Below, one piece after another: positions 1 through 12,023 of a DNA stretch of 64,000 nucleotides. The DNA lies in contig OX375876.1 in NCBI GenBank assembly GCA_947359465.1, positions 65,478,998-65,542,997 on the forward strand. Direction: 5' to 3'. The notes beneath the pieces were generated by a model that made no database searches, was not told the DNA's origin, and worked only from the letters and a program-made list of their open reading frames with translations. This DNA is from Metellina segmentata (lineage: Eukaryota; Arthropoda; Arachnida; Araneae; Tetragnathidae). A program made the translations under genes and the position numbers. Within the stretch, counting starts at the first letter, position 1; each line of letters starts with the position of its first letter.

Positions 1-163
1 ATTATTTTTGAATTGAAGGGTCTGGTAATCATATGATATAAGCCCCAGAAACGATGTTCCATAGCAAAAAACATTGGAAACAAAATTTTCACAGAGGATA
101 AAAATAATCTGTGATTGTTTTAATAAGTGCTTAACAGCAAATTTCCTCTTTCCATGACATTTC

Positions 164-420
164 GGGCCTTCGTGGCTCAGTGGGTATGCCCACTGCTCTA
201 GCAACCTTCGAGTTGTAGGTGGCGTAGGTTCGATTTCTGTTGATTGAATTCATCTCTGGGCGTATTTCTTACTTCTGTGCTAGTAAAAACGTTCACTGTG
301 TGCGTATTACTTGATATTGTATGTCTTGTGTCTGGCTCAGCATGGTCAAATATGAACTTTGCTCCATAAATAGTACCCAAATCAAATAAAAAGCTTTCAT
401 GACCTCTAGAATAGTAGATC
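164..420 (+). repeat. SINE family D, tRNA-headed, full-length-like copy
   Basis: The left end resembles a tRNA: an A-box-like TGGCTCAGTGGG at about 173-184 is followed by a B-box-like GGTTCGATTTC at about 228-238. The body (about 250-410) contains the stretch ATTACTTGAT, a TTGT-rich segment and GGCTCAGCATGGTC. The same body recurs at 43115-43265 (plus) and 46735-46985 (minus), which identifies a dispersed family. Homology among the copies is loose, so the family looks old. The head is too degenerate to fold as a working tRNA. Confidence 0.6.
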
Positions 421-539
421 AACCATTATAGTTTTGAACTTTTTTAAAACTTAAAATTTATTTTCTGAAAAACTTGAAAAGCTTCTTTTATAGTTATGTG
501 TGTTGTTAGAAGTTTCTTTAATCGTAGTTGAACACCAAT

Positions 540-1483
540 TGTTTCTGAATCCTGGGCAACTAATCAGAATCCACCAACTACAGCACAAAATGACACTGAA
601 AGTCTACAAATCACCGAGAAAAAAATTACTTCAAGACCTTTCACTTTTCTCTCATTTCCCCTTTGCATAATCTAAATTCCATTAGCGATTCATAGAATCC
701 AGGTAATATGATATGTGTGGAATAGAAAGGACTGAATTATATTACGGTCTTCAATAGTTGTATCGTAGCAGAACTGAATTGTCCCTGAATCCTAACTATA
801 ACTCTCCAAAATCCTTCTGCACAAAATGGCATTGAAAGTTTGTAAATCGTTCAGAAACTTCAATTAAAAAAATTACCTTAAGGCACATTAAGGATTTCAA
901 TTTTCACGAATTCACCCCCCGTTTTCCCCACATTCATTAGCGATTCACTTCCATCTGCTCCAATCGAGCATAGACCATTAAGTTTACTAGGAAATCGTTG
1001 ATATCGAAGGTAAACTGTGATTGAAATGAAAGGACAATGGCGATTTACAATGAAGTGGCTTCGTGTGATTGCTGGAGTCCATTCTCGAAATTCAGAACAT
1101 TGCATCTACGTGGACTAAAAAGAAGTGAATTATATTACGACTTTCAATAATTGAATATTTGTAATACTCGATTGTCCTTGAATCTTGACTATAATTCCCA
1201 GAATCCTCCTACGCAAAGTCTGTAAATCGTCACGAAACTTCACTTCCAAAAATGCTTTTCGATTCTCTCGAATTCACCCCTCATTTAATCAAAGTTCCAG
1301 CTCTGACAGAGCCCAGACCATTAAGTATCCGATGAAATCAATGACTTCACGATTAAGAAATCGATGGTGAACAGTGATTGAAAACAATGGTGATTTGCGA
1401 GGTTTTTGTGTGACTGCCGGAGTCCATTCTCTAAATCTCGCATAAGATCTCTGTGGAATATAAAGGTAGAGTAAGTTCTGAAA
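540..1483. repeat. Local satellite R1, units 1-3 (~390 bp)
   Basis: Repeated landmarks define the unit: TATATTACG(A/G) with TTTCAATA near 735 and 1127, TGTAAATCGT near 841 and 1221, GACCATTAAGT near 972 and 1316, and TGGAGTCCATTCTC near 1074 and 1420. The first unit is internally shortened (about 240 bp to the next landmark); the second is about 390 bp. The array resumes after two insertions at 1786-1912 and 3125-3530. Unit divergence is substantial, so it is an old array. The minus strand of several units carries related open frames beginning FREWTPA or FRGWTQA; no known protein is recognised. Confidence 0.75.
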
Positions 1484-1785
1484 TAACGTCGCACTGGAGC
1501 AACTCAACAGGCTGTTGGAGATGGTCCGAGATCAATCCTTGAAGGAAAGATCCAAGGACAATGCCTCGTACTTTTGAACCACGGTCAGATGACGGGGTCA
1601 ATACCGGAGCTGGCACCCCACGCTACAAATTTCCACAGAGCGCCAACATGAGGAAATTTGAGGCCGTGGCAGATTTAACATGTACCAGTTCCCGTGTACA
1701 CAATGGTATTTGGCTGGACCTAGTTTCGAACTCGCAACTCTCTAGTTGCTGATCTGTTACTCTTCCAACTGGACTACTGGAACCC
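1484..1785 (-). repeat. SINE family A, near full length, inside satellite R1
   Basis: Read on the minus strand it begins with a tRNA-like head (CAGTTGGAAGAGTAACAGAT, then GTTGCGAGTTCGAAAC as B box). The family A body follows: CTGACCGTGGTTCAAAA, a TTGTCCTTGGATCTTTCC segment, and a tail with GTTGCTCCAGTGCGACGTT. It splits a satellite unit between 'ggaatataaaggtag' and 'gaataggaaggac', which may be the diverged target-site duplication. Confidence 0.85.
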
Positions 1786-1912
1786 CTGAATAGGAAGGAC
1801 TGGTTTATATTACGGGTTTTAATAGTTGTAATAGATAAATCCTGACTCCATTTTCGAAATCCAGAGAATGGTATATCTGTGAACTAAAAAGGAGGATATT
1901 ACGAATATATTA
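1786..1912. repeat. Satellite R1, internally deleted unit 4
   Basis: This has the satellite landmarks TATATTACGG with TTTTAATAGTTG, then jumps from AATCCTGACTCC to a segment matching the end of the unit (CATTTTCGAAATCCAGA). Most of the unit is therefore missing. It ends at the TA target of the pogo-like insertion. Confidence 0.7.
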
Positions 1913-3124
1913 AGGGAAGCCGGAGGAATGGCGCCATACGGGATTTTTTATGTCGTCATTCTATATAACCAGCAAACTATAACCAGTGGGTAGGTCGCTA
2001 TAATTGCTGCATTTTAGCGAGCAACGTGAGAAACTGTCTCAGCATTGTCAAGGATCTTGCATTGTGTTTGTTATTTCGAAAAATATTGTTTTTACTGTTT
2101 CGTTCTAATATATGTCTTATACATAAATAGAGGTGTCTTTCTTTACTAATCTATAGCCGCAATTAGTGTGTGTACGCATTCAACTAATATTCAGTTAACA
2201 TTTCTGTGTTATAATTTTTATGTGTAAGCATCTTCATTAGGGTCATGAATTAGGATAGTCCGTCATATTGTCCCACTGGAGTAATGGCGTCTTTATAACC
2301 GGGACAATACCGCCATAGTGGAGGCAAAATCCCGTGCAAAATAGTGTTTGAAATTAATGGCAAATGAAGCTGAAAATCCTCGTTTCTAAAATAAGATAAC
2401 AAAAAAAAGAGCTATTGTCGCAGATTAACGTTTGAAACATCTACTGATGACGACGGTTTAGAAGAAAAGGACTTGGACTGTGATGGTAACTCAGATGACG
2501 ATGCGTTTGATATTTTTTCAAAAGACGTTGAAATTTGCATAATTTGTGGAGATTATTATTTTTTTTTGGCACAAATGAAATGTGGTACCAGTACACTTTT
2601 TGTGGTAAGATGGCGCATTCAGATTGCAATAGGTTTGACTTGGGTGAGAGAGAATTATACATGTGACTTTTGTCAGGCAAAATACTTTTACTGATGACTA
2701 TCAAAAATATAATCAATCCCTCAAACAATTTTGTAATATTTACTGAATCTGAAAAACACTAAGTTTCTTGTTATAATTTATAAAAAACAATCGTGTAATG
2801 AAATAACGCAATTTAACTGTTGTGTGCTCATTACTTCCAATTTTATCTAAAGTTCACTGTTTACAGCATGCAAGAGGATGGTGTCGTAACCCCGAAGGTG
2901 TGGCGGAATCACCCCGGTATCATGGTAATCACGCCAATGTGTAAATGTTTTAAAATTGCTTTTTAAATAACGTCAAAAACCCATTTAAGCTATGTTAAAG
3001 TATTTGTGTAATGCGTAAGAAACTGTAACACTAAATAGTCCCCTTATTTAATGTAATAGGTTACTTTACAGCATAGGAAAAAAAACATTTTCCATTAAGG
3101 TGGCGTGATTGCCCCGATCTCCCC
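1913..3124 (+). mobile_element. Pogo/Tigger-like transposon remnant with imperfect TIRs and TA target
   Basis: The 1212-bp element is bounded by TA (1911-1912 and 3125-3126). The left end reads AGGGAAGCCGGAGGAATGGC. The reverse complement of the right end reads GGGGAGATCGGGGCAATCAC. The two can be aligned over about 25 bp (G.GGAG..CGG.G.AAT..CGCCA). It interrupts satellite R1, whose sequence continues on the right with CGACTTTCAATAGTTG. Inside lies a degenerate transposase C-terminus (2440-2700). The element is too short to hold a whole pogo transposase, so it is a deletion derivative. The TIRs are diverged, so the exact ends are probable rather than certain. Confidence 0.65.
2440..2700 (+). 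pseudogene. Degenerate transposase C-terminus with PHD-like zinc knuckle (pogo type)
   Basis: After an acidic stretch (DSDDD-like, 2470-2510) one frame reads DVEICIICGDYYFF. A neighbouring frame continues WYQYTFCGKMAHSDCN, and the first frame resumes with NYTCDFCQ. Put side by side these give the spacing CxxC...W.Q...C.KxAHxDC...YxCDFC. That arrangement is known from the Cys/His-rich C-termini of some arthropod pogo/Tigger-type DDE transposases. Reading it requires frameshifts, so it is a pseudogene fragment. The DDE catalytic core is absent. The assignment rests on the Cys/His/Trp pattern and on the surrounding TA-flanked element; no similarity search was possible. Confidence 0.5.
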
Positions 3125-3530
3125 TACGACTTTCAATAGTTGAATAGCTGTAATGCTCCATTGTCCCTGAATCCTGACTGCAACTCTTCAGAATACTCCT
3201 ACATAAAATGACATTAAAAGGCTGTAAATCGTCAAAAAACTTCACTTCTGAAAAAAAATTACCTCGAGGCATATTATGGCTTTCAATTTTGGAGAATTCA
3301 CCCCTCGTTTAATCCAAATTCCATTAGCGATTCACTCGCTGCAGCTCCGATAGAGCACAGACCATTAAGTCTCCGAAGAAATCGATGACTTCACGATTAA
3401 GGGATCGAAGGTAAAATGTCATTGAAACGGGATAACAATGGCGATTTACGAGGAAGTGGCTTTGTGTGATTGCCTGAGTCCATCCTCTGAATCCAGAGCA
3501 CAGGATCTCCAGAGGCAAATTTGGAATGAG
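3125..3530. repeat. Satellite R1, unit 5
   Basis: This unit contains all the landmarks of the array at the window start: CGACTTTCAATAGTTGAATA, TGTAAATCGTCAAAAAACTT, CATTAGCGATTCACT, GACCATTAAGTCTCCGA and TGGCGATTTACGAGGAAGTG. It follows directly on the TA of the pogo-like insertion. Its minus strand is open from about 3545 to 3324 (73 codons), with FRGWTQAITQSHFLVNRHC matching the unit at about 1020-1095. Confidence 0.75.
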
Positions 3531-4760
3531 GCCACTCGATTTCACTCGTCTGAATTACGCTTTCTAAAACGAGGGATAAAGTAAAACTGGTAGTCGTAAC
3601 TATGAGGATATAAGCCATTTTTATTTCACTGTAACTTTTCCTTGTCTTACAATCGGAGATTGCCGGAGGGCAGAAGATGATTTCAGGCATGCTTATATTG
3701 CTTTTGCGGATTTAAAGAGGATTGTAGAAATTGAAACTATAATTTGAGACAATGTCGCCTTCTGATTTATTTTTTATTTTTAAAAAGAATTAAAATAAAA
3801 ACTTGTAATTGTTGAAAATAAAGACAAGAAAAATGAGAGCATCTTTACTCCCCTTTGATAATTATGAAACATAATAAAAAATTATCAGGGAAATCTTAGG
3901 ATGCAATACTCTCTCTCTCTCTCTCTCTTTACAGTTCAATCGTAATAAAATTAAAATTTTTTAATGAAGTACAATGTCCAAACTTGATTTTCTTAACTTC
4001 CTGCTTTACAGGAAGATGTCAATTAATAATGCTCCTACTTTCCAGTCTGATAGAAAATGACGAAGTTTGGATCCAAGTATTTAATTTTCAAAACATTCAT
4101 TTCAAGTCAAAATCACTTTTTATTTCATGGAATCTAAGATAACTTCTTGTACAAGAGTAAATATTAAGACCACGATGTACAAATAATTATACAATATGTA
4201 ATCTTTGTAAGAAGCGTGTAATTTGCGCTCACAATATTATCATATACCCGTGAAGTAATATTTTACTTGCCACTTAGCGTATTACGAAGAAATCAAATGA
4301 ACTCACGAGTTCAGAGCACTTTCACGAAAATATAGTTTTCATATTACTAAGCGAACAAAAGAAATAAAAATATCAAAAATGGTTTTCCGATATATCCCTG
4401 TTTAGATGATTTGGGTTTGGCTTGTCGATGTACTATCATTTTTTGCTGCTTGAAGCATATTTTTGGGCTATGGATTCATCATTTTAATTAACCGAATCCA
4501 AATATTAGGGCCTTGTGAAGTTCTCGGTATAATTTGGAGAAATGAAGCCACCTATCACCAAGGGATATGACGCTTACAGTCATATCAAACCACAGACAAA
4601 TAAGAAATATAATACATGTTGCTAAACTCTGAAATATTTTTAGATGCTGGTAGAGTGAGAAGGATTTTTAATACTTATAGGTACGGACTGATGGCAGTAG
4701 GAAAAAAAAATATTTGTACATTTCTGATAGCTTTGATGGTTAGTGTTTCTAGTGTCAGAT
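3531..4760. other. AT-rich stretch, no gene; short (CT)n run
   Basis: The stretch is mostly A/T-rich unique-looking sequence. A (CT)n microsatellite lies at about 3911-3928. No long open frame, tRNA-like box pair or TIR pair was seen. Confidence 0.5.
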
Positions 4761-5950
4761 AATATAACGAACTAAAATAGACCGCCATGCCTAGTTTAAT
4801 TTGATTTTCAATAAAGTGCATTGATCTGGCCTTCTACTAACTACTGACCTCGACGCTGGACATTGAGTATTACCATCAATAGGTTAGGGGAAGACAAGCT
4901 TTGTGAATCCTCATGTAAAAAGAAGGTCTTGAAAACAATATAAAGCTACTTTCGAATGGCGTAAATCGAAGTTTACTAAATTGTACTCGTAAAAATATCT
5001 GACATATCTGAAAAGAGTAGAATAAATCACCAAACCTGGTGGTGATTGAGCAAATGGGTATTTGATTCTAAAAGGTGTGTCTGATTGATATTTATGGCGC
5101 AAAGTCCAGATTTCCTAAAAAGTTAAGTTTGAGCACTCTTAAATTTTTTTTTCTGTTGACAGTATGGGAAGTGAAGTATTGTTACATTTCTGAGCATTGT
5201 TGCTTGAAGTTTACACCCCAACGGAGCAACACAAGGAGGTGTTGGCGTCGGTAATTGATCAATCCCGAAAGGAAGATTACTAGGAAAACACTTCGAAGTT
5301 TTAAACCATTGTCAGATGAAGAATTGTTTAAAGGATACACTGTGTTAGATAAATAACAAAGATAAAACCATAATGCCCAGTTCCAATAAATTTTATTGAT
5401 CATCCTCTCTACTTAATATACGTATAGCTGCCCTATTGGCCTCCGCACTAGTCTTTGTCACATCCAGCCAAAGCAAAGAAAAGTCGAAGGTTTAAGAAAC
5501 TTGTTGATTTTGGTCGCAAAAATTCAAGTTTTCTCAATTTTGCTTGTAGAAAATCGTGAAGTGTGTGAAAAGAGTAAAATAAATCATGAAACGGTGGTGA
5601 TTACCAATTTCAATCATAATAGGGATCTTAAATAAGATTGGCTGATTTTATTTAAATGACGCAAGAGCCAGATCTAAAAAGGGAAGATAGCGCAATCTTC
5701 AGAATTTTTTTCAGAAGACAGTATGAGAATTAAAATATTGTTACATTTCTGAGCTTGTTGGTTAAAGTGATTCAAGTGCTAGATAAATACAAACGAGAAA
5801 ACCACAATGCACAGAGTTCCACGCGCTTCAGATTAAATTCCATAATAATGACCTTCTACCAACACAATCCTAGCCATGCTACTGACCTTTGCACTGGCTA
5901 TTGTCACTCCTCAGAACATTTCCATCATCCAGGTTAGTGGATGAGCGTTA
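4760..5950. repeat. Tandem repeat of ~560-bp units (about two and a half copies)
   Basis: Matching landmarks are spaced about 559 bp apart: GAAAAGAGTA(G/A)AATAAATCA near 5009 and 5568, GTATTGTTACATTTCTGAGC near 5176 and 5735, and a CCTTCTACYAAC/TACTGACCT segment near 4831 and 5850 with a weaker match near 5430. The first unit is present only as its right end. A fragment of SINE family A sits inside the middle unit. Divergence is high. Confidence 0.55.
5221..5325 (-). repeat. SINE family A tail fragment
   Basis: The minus-strand tail motifs of family A are recognisable: GGAGCAACACAA, GATCAATCCCGAAAGGAAGA, and TTTTAAACCATTGTCAGATG. The tRNA head and most of the body are missing. It lies inside the middle ~560-bp tandem unit. 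Confidence 0.65.
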
Positions 5951-6610
5951 TCCAATCATAGCAAAAAAAGAGAAACCAAAATAGAAAGCAGTGATTAATC
6001 TCGAAAGAAGAAAAACTGTGAGGCGAAACCCGACTGTGTCCGAATGGTCCACAGACTCAGTTTTCGGGACGTGGTTGATGTTCCCAATGAAGACGTTTCA
6101 AGGTCGGCAGCGTGAAACTGGGCTACCGCTTCTCAAGTGCACTGATCCAAAATATAACGTACCCTTTTCTCCTTTCCCCACCAAACCGCAGGTAAGGCAG
6201 CTTACTAGTGAAAAAAAGGGACAACACACTCAAGCTGGCTTCTCAAACAATCTGGTTTTGCTGCATCTTCCTGTAGTTTTGACAGGCGGTGTGGATACTC
6301 TTGATGGGAGATATGTAATGCATTTCGGATAAGCCGCAGAGTCCTTGGTGGTTTGTTTTTCATCTGTGTGACTTGGCTGTGGATTACCAGTTGATGGTAA
6401 GAAAATAATTGCTTGATGCAGAGTTTGGATTATTTGTGGGTGTGCCTGTGTCCGGCTACCTTTCATCAGAAATGACGCGAAAGGATACCGCACAAGACGG
6501 ACTGAAACACCGATGCGGGCCCCCTGGTGGACTGAGATTGGCTTCAAAATCTACATTAAAGGTATTTGTGAACATTATCAACCATAAATTAATCCAAGTT
6601 TTGATTTGAA
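5951..6610. other. GC-richer islet with overlapping open frames, function unknown
   Basis: Base composition is clearly less AT-rich than its flanks. Frames of 113 codons (5991-6332, plus), 105 codons (6547-6230, minus) and 66 codons (6409-6609, plus) overlap on both strands. None resembles a known domain, and simultaneous openness on both strands is expected of GC-richer sequence. It could be a conserved non-coding element, an old retrocopy or a non-coding exon; I cannot decide. Confidence 0.3.
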
Positions 6611-9600
6611 TTATCCTAATTACACAATAACATGTAAAGATTTTAATCTGATTTTTTTATATTAACTATATAGAGCGATGTGATTTATTAATATTTCTTG
6701 CTTATAAAAAAACTAGTCCTTGTTATTAAGTATATTTCGTGTTTGTATGCGTGGTCAATAGCAATTAACGAGAAATATTCCTTTTTAGTGGTATTAAAGT
6801 TACGCACAAATTACTCCTACCTATTAATGATGTGGTTGTTTAAAAAAAACTAAGCTGAATACATGATTAGGTTTGTTAGAAACTTGTAAATTTTCTAACA
6901 TATTGTCATTTGAAGAACTAGATATCTTTAAAAAACTTGTGTCTAATTTAGTTTTCGAAAAATTTTTCAGTGAACATTTTTCTGCTTGTTTTGGAAATAC
7001 CATTTTATTTTAAAATAATAAATCACGCTCACGTTTCTTAAAACTATGTGAATTCGTTTCCAATTAACAATATTTACTAATTAATAAAAGTACTGCAGAA
7101 GGAACTTATCTGTTAAAGATTTCTTAAAACTATTACTATGAAAAAACTGCAATATTAATAAAAGAACACTAATTCTTAAATAGTACCAGAATTATTGAAT
7201 CACAAACAGTTTTTGCTATGTCTAATTAAAATTCCTATGTTGTTTTTAGAAAAAGTACTTTATCTTGTATACGTCGTTTATGAATATAGTTAAGCATTTG
7301 TTCATTCTTATCACTAATAAGAGTATAATTTTTCTATATACTTGTTAAACAAACAATTTATTGTTTTCCCTTTACCATGGTGTATTTGAAATTTCATCTC
7401 GATTTGAAAAAATATTATTTAATCTAAATATCACGTATATTTTTATATCTAACGAAGCTAATGTACTTCAGTTTATAAGGTAAACTATTAGGCAATTAAA
7501 ATTGAAAATTAAAAAATAAAATGCAAAGAAATAATATCATTTATAATTTGGTTAATTATGATTTGAGAAAAAATGTTTTATTGTTATAAAGAACCACTTA
7601 GATATTAACTGACGCTTAAAATTACGTAAGACTTAAAAGGTGTTCAAATATAGTTCTCATGATGTCCACAGATTTTTACTTTTACGAGTACAATTTATTT
7701 GCATAGAAAAAACTATATACGAGTAATTGAACTTTTACGAACATGTTTATACGAATTTAATTTATTGGGAAATTTCGTCTTTTTTACTAATTTAATTGTA
7801 TTACTAACCTTATGATCATCAGCAATAACACTTTAGTACTCATTTTTTACTTGTATTTATAGAAACTTACATTTTTATTTTATCTGTTATTAAAGTGAAT
7901 AAAATTTCAGAAAAATGAATTTAAGATTTAAATCTATAAACTACATTTCAATACTATTAAGTTATATACTAAGGTATAGTTATTAAGCATAACACTAACA
8001 CAAAGTTATTAACATGAAAAAATGGGGTATACTTTTGATGAAAATATTTTATTCAATTCAAACTTCTTCTAAACATTTATTTCGTATATAATTTAAATTA
8101 TTTCATATTATATACGTTTCCCTTTAAAACATCACATTTCCCTTCATCATTAAACTATTAGATAAAGGTTGTGTGGTTATTCCTCTTAGAGCCTCACACG
8201 AAATATACGCCATGTTTCATTCATATTTAGTTTTTCATATGTGTGGAAAGTGTTACCTAAAATTGTCCCTAAAATTACATTGATAATTGTTGCAATTCAG
8301 GTTGCCGATTTCAAACAATATTCTGCAGTTAAATGATAGCAGATTATATTATAGAATGAATGAAATTATATAGAATGAATGATTATTTTATTGAATGAAA
8401 TTTCCTATGGAAGTGGCATATATTAAGCACTTTTGACGATATTTATTTTAAAGTATTTTAATATCTCAATATTTTTTTATCTAATGCGTTTTATTTCCAA
8501 AATTTATGCAGATACAATTTCTACAGCCTGAAATAAAACAGATACATGGTTACAATTCAAAATAAAATATCAGATCGATTTTCACGTTTGTTAGCTGATT
8601 ATTGGTTTTTACATAATTTTTAAGGACTGATGTACAAGATTGTAGTTTCTAGGATAGAATTCCACACAATATATCTGAGTTGAAGAATCTTAACCAATTA
8701 AGATTACCTTAAATCATCTTCCGTTTTATCAATCATCTTCTATTGAAAGTTTTGCGTAATATGTATATTAGGTTATCTATTTTTTTAAATGAGTATTATT
8801 ACCAAATAGTTTTAAAATAAAATTTCCCCTACCAAGATTTTCCAACATTTTCGAGATTTTAATACAGTTCTATATAAATAATAATTTCAAGCCAGTTAAA
8901 AGAAACAATGTTTTAAATCAATGCTTCACATTTTAAAATAAAAATATTAGTTTTAGTGCGTCTTGTAGTCAACACAAATTATAACGATTTTAGTGATTCA
9001 TATATTACGAAACATATCTGTTTGAATCTCGCAATTTTCTGTCTCCTAGCATGAAAACAGTTTGAAATTGGACAGGGGTATTGTTGGACAGGGGTATCTA
9101 TTAAATTTAATATTGTAATTTTAATTTAGAGGGATTCTAATAACGTCTCGCCAAAAAAGTTTTCAATATCGAGCGAATTACTGAAAAATATATTTACAAT
9201 CTTAAGCGATCCTTCAAAACAAATTGCTTTAAAGATAAATGAAATTTTTATTACTTATTCAATCACCTATTTTATACTAATTAGATATTTATTATATCTA
9301 TCTTGCTCATGCATATGTATATGTTTGTGAACATGCACTTTTATATAAATTGTTTTATAGTTTTAGCATTTATTGTTTTTAATTTTCAATTCCAAGATAA
9401 ATCCAATTACTATAACAAAATCATGACAAGGACGAATGCAGATTTGAAAAAATTATTTGTTTCATTCTATTTAATTGAAATTACACCTCTTACAAAAGTT
9501 TGGAAACTAAGTTGTTTTGTAAAACAGTGTTTGGAAACAGCTGAGCTAGCAACTACTTTTACTATTCACTATTTTGACACTATTTTTAAGTCCATTGAAC

Positions 9601-12021
9601 CTCTAGATAGTATCATGTTTAACATACTATTATCCTATTAATAGTAAAAACTTATTAGTTAACACTTTTTTGAGATATTAAATGGTTATTTTCATGCTGA
9701 GAAAAAATTTAACTGTCATAATAAAATTTCAAAATGTAGCACTATCAAAATATTTATAATTTTTTATTTTTTCACCTAAAAACTAATCGTTAAAACAGCT
9801 GTATTATAAGACTTATTTTAATGATTTTCTGCTCTAAGCCGCTTTTGTTTCTTAGCTAAGAAATCTGTTACAAATTTTTTATTGAGTTTGAACACAAAAC
9901 TGTGGATATCATGTCTACAGCTAATCTTCCGACAACTATCCATATATTAGCCGTTATGTAATATAAATCTATGGTTATTTAAAGAAACATTCAACAAAAA
10001 GGCCTGAATTACTTTTCAGTTTATAATTTACCAACTATATACAAATTAAGAAATTCAAATGTACGATAGTTTATCATATACATTAATTTGCCTGAGAACG
10101 GGTTAGTGATAAGGAGGTAATAGAGTCTGTAGTACTTTACATCCATAAAAATTAATTACGATTTTTCAAATCGTTGATTTTTAATTATAGTCTACTATAT
10201 TGATTCTATCATCCAACCTTTTCTTTCGAATTCACGAATATGTTAAAGACGTTTCGCAGAAGAGTAAACAGGTTGTTAAAAAATTAAATCACGTATCGAA
10301 TATTCAGTGCAAAAATACTACAGAAATAGGTAATAGATTTTATTGAATAAAAATGTTATATAGCATTGACAAAGTAATTAAAATATATTTTTAAAAATAC
10401 GAAGATGGTAGCATTTTTCTATAAGATAATTATAATTATAATAATAATCCCATGGAATAGTAATGCAGATGTAATTTTCTTGTTATTTCACAGGAAACTA
10501 AAAAATACTCTGCTATTAAGGTTTAAGAAATAACATAGCAACAATGGCCTGAAACTTACTTAAAAATTGAAAATGCTCCACAGTAATACTTATTTAAAAA
10601 TAATCAGGTGATCAAATTTTTTTATTCTAAAGTAAACTTAGGATAAAATAACTACTCTCCTTCATATAGTGACCCAAATGTATTCAGAGAGTGTTTTTTT
10701 TTATCTGCACATCCTACAAGAAATTGTAAAATAAATTTAAACTAAATAACAGCAGTTTATATATAATATTGTAGTGCTGTAACTGGAGAACCTATAATTG
10801 AGCATATCGGTATATTGCAGGATTTTCTATCCTGCAAAAATAAAAATGAAATCAGATTATATTTTTGACAAGATGTATCAAGATCCTTCACAGAAAATGA
10901 AAATCTAGCTGATAAAAACGCTCTCAGAATAGTAAAAATAGGGCGATGTTTTCCTTGTTTAACATTATTTCACACGTTACACGAAGATTACAAAACACTT
11001 TTTTGACTCTCGGTTTTTCCAAAACTTTCCTTGTGAGTCAGTGAGGTTAGTGCTCCTTCTAGATTCGCAGTCTTGACTTGCAGATTAAAATCAAGGTCGG
11101 AAACATGTCATGATTTTTTTATTTAAATGCAGAGCAGAATCAAAGAATGGAAGGGTAAAGATGAAACTGCCTACGGTAAGTGAATAAAATATAAATATAG
11201 GATTTTAGAATGTGTGCAGAATTAACTGAAATTTTACAGCCTCTGATTTAAATAATTATAAATTGTTTTGGAATGAACTGGGACACAGAACAAAATTTAA
11301 AAGCCATTAGAACAAGAATATCTTTTTAATTATCCCTTTTAAATAAAACGTCTAATCATTAAAATTGCGTCATTCATTGCAATTCCCGTTTAATTACATT
11401 TCTTAGAATCGGAAAGATAAAAGGAAATGAAATGTCTTCGTATGAAAAAGAATGAGCATATTATACATAAAATAACCTAAGTAAATTTAGTGAAATTTCG
11501 CATAAAATACAACTTATATATATGTGAGTATTATATTTGTATAAAAGCAACGCAAGTATTAGTCTGAAGAGTTAAGCACAGCTGAAGTGTTATTAGTGTA
11601 TTTGGATCTGTGGTGTGGAAGTAAACATTATGACCTCCAGTATTTGTTGGTCAAAGATGCAATTTGAGAAAATGTTTTCAAGCACATCATCATAGTTAAG
11701 CTATTTAACTAGTTAACATTCTAGAATCACCTTCAAGTGATGTGAAGGAATATTGAAACAGAAAGGTCGTGAAAAGATAGCGAAAACTCTACAAACTATA
11801 AGATCGTGAGCCTGCTTGAATTGCACATTTGTAAGCATCTTTACAAAGATGCTTATCTCATTTCAGTACAATTTTATCTAATTTTTAAATAGATTAACAG
11901 CGTTATTGTACTCAAACTTCAAAATAGCTTTTACTTGGTTCGGTACAGTTATTATTTTAACTAAAGCAGCCAAAATTGTTCAGCTTTCAAGAGTTTACTA
12001 AATTCATCAAGTTAACACAAC
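6611..12021. other. Very AT-rich intergenic or intronic stretch
   Basis: This is 5.4 kb of A/T-rich sequence. I saw no transposase fragment, SINE head, clear TIR pair or tandem array longer than a few tens of bases. One 112-codon open frame (9303-9641) is listed separately. A near-perfect 24-bp palindrome lies at 11832-11855 (TAAGCATCTTT / AAAGATGCTTA). Confidence 0.5.
9303..9641 (+). CDS. Unrecognised 112-codon open frame, doubtful
   Basis: This open frame of 112 codons in a very AT-rich background starts MLMHMYMFVNMHFY and ends FNILLSY. The first ~30 residues are hydrophobic and could look like a signal or membrane segment. The remainder (KIMTRTNADLKKLFVSFYL onwards) has a mixed composition more protein-like than most frames here. 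No domain or motif is recognised, and no promoter, Kozak or splice context decides in its favour. It is listed because it is the longest isolated frame not overlapped by one on the other strand. It could be a chance frame, part of an unknown transposon, or an exon. Confidence 0.12.
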   Translation: MLMHMYMFVNMHFYINCFIVLAFIVFNFQFQDKSNYYNKIMTRTNADLKKLFVSFYLIEITPLTKVWKLSCFVKQCLETAELATTFTIHYFDTIFKSIEPLDSIMFNILLSY

Positions 12022-12023
12022 TA

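Noticed and set aside
11832..11855. 24-bp near-perfect palindrome as a possible operator or terminator
   Set aside because: Isolated in AT-rich sequence, no adjacent gene; bacterial-style terminators do not apply here.
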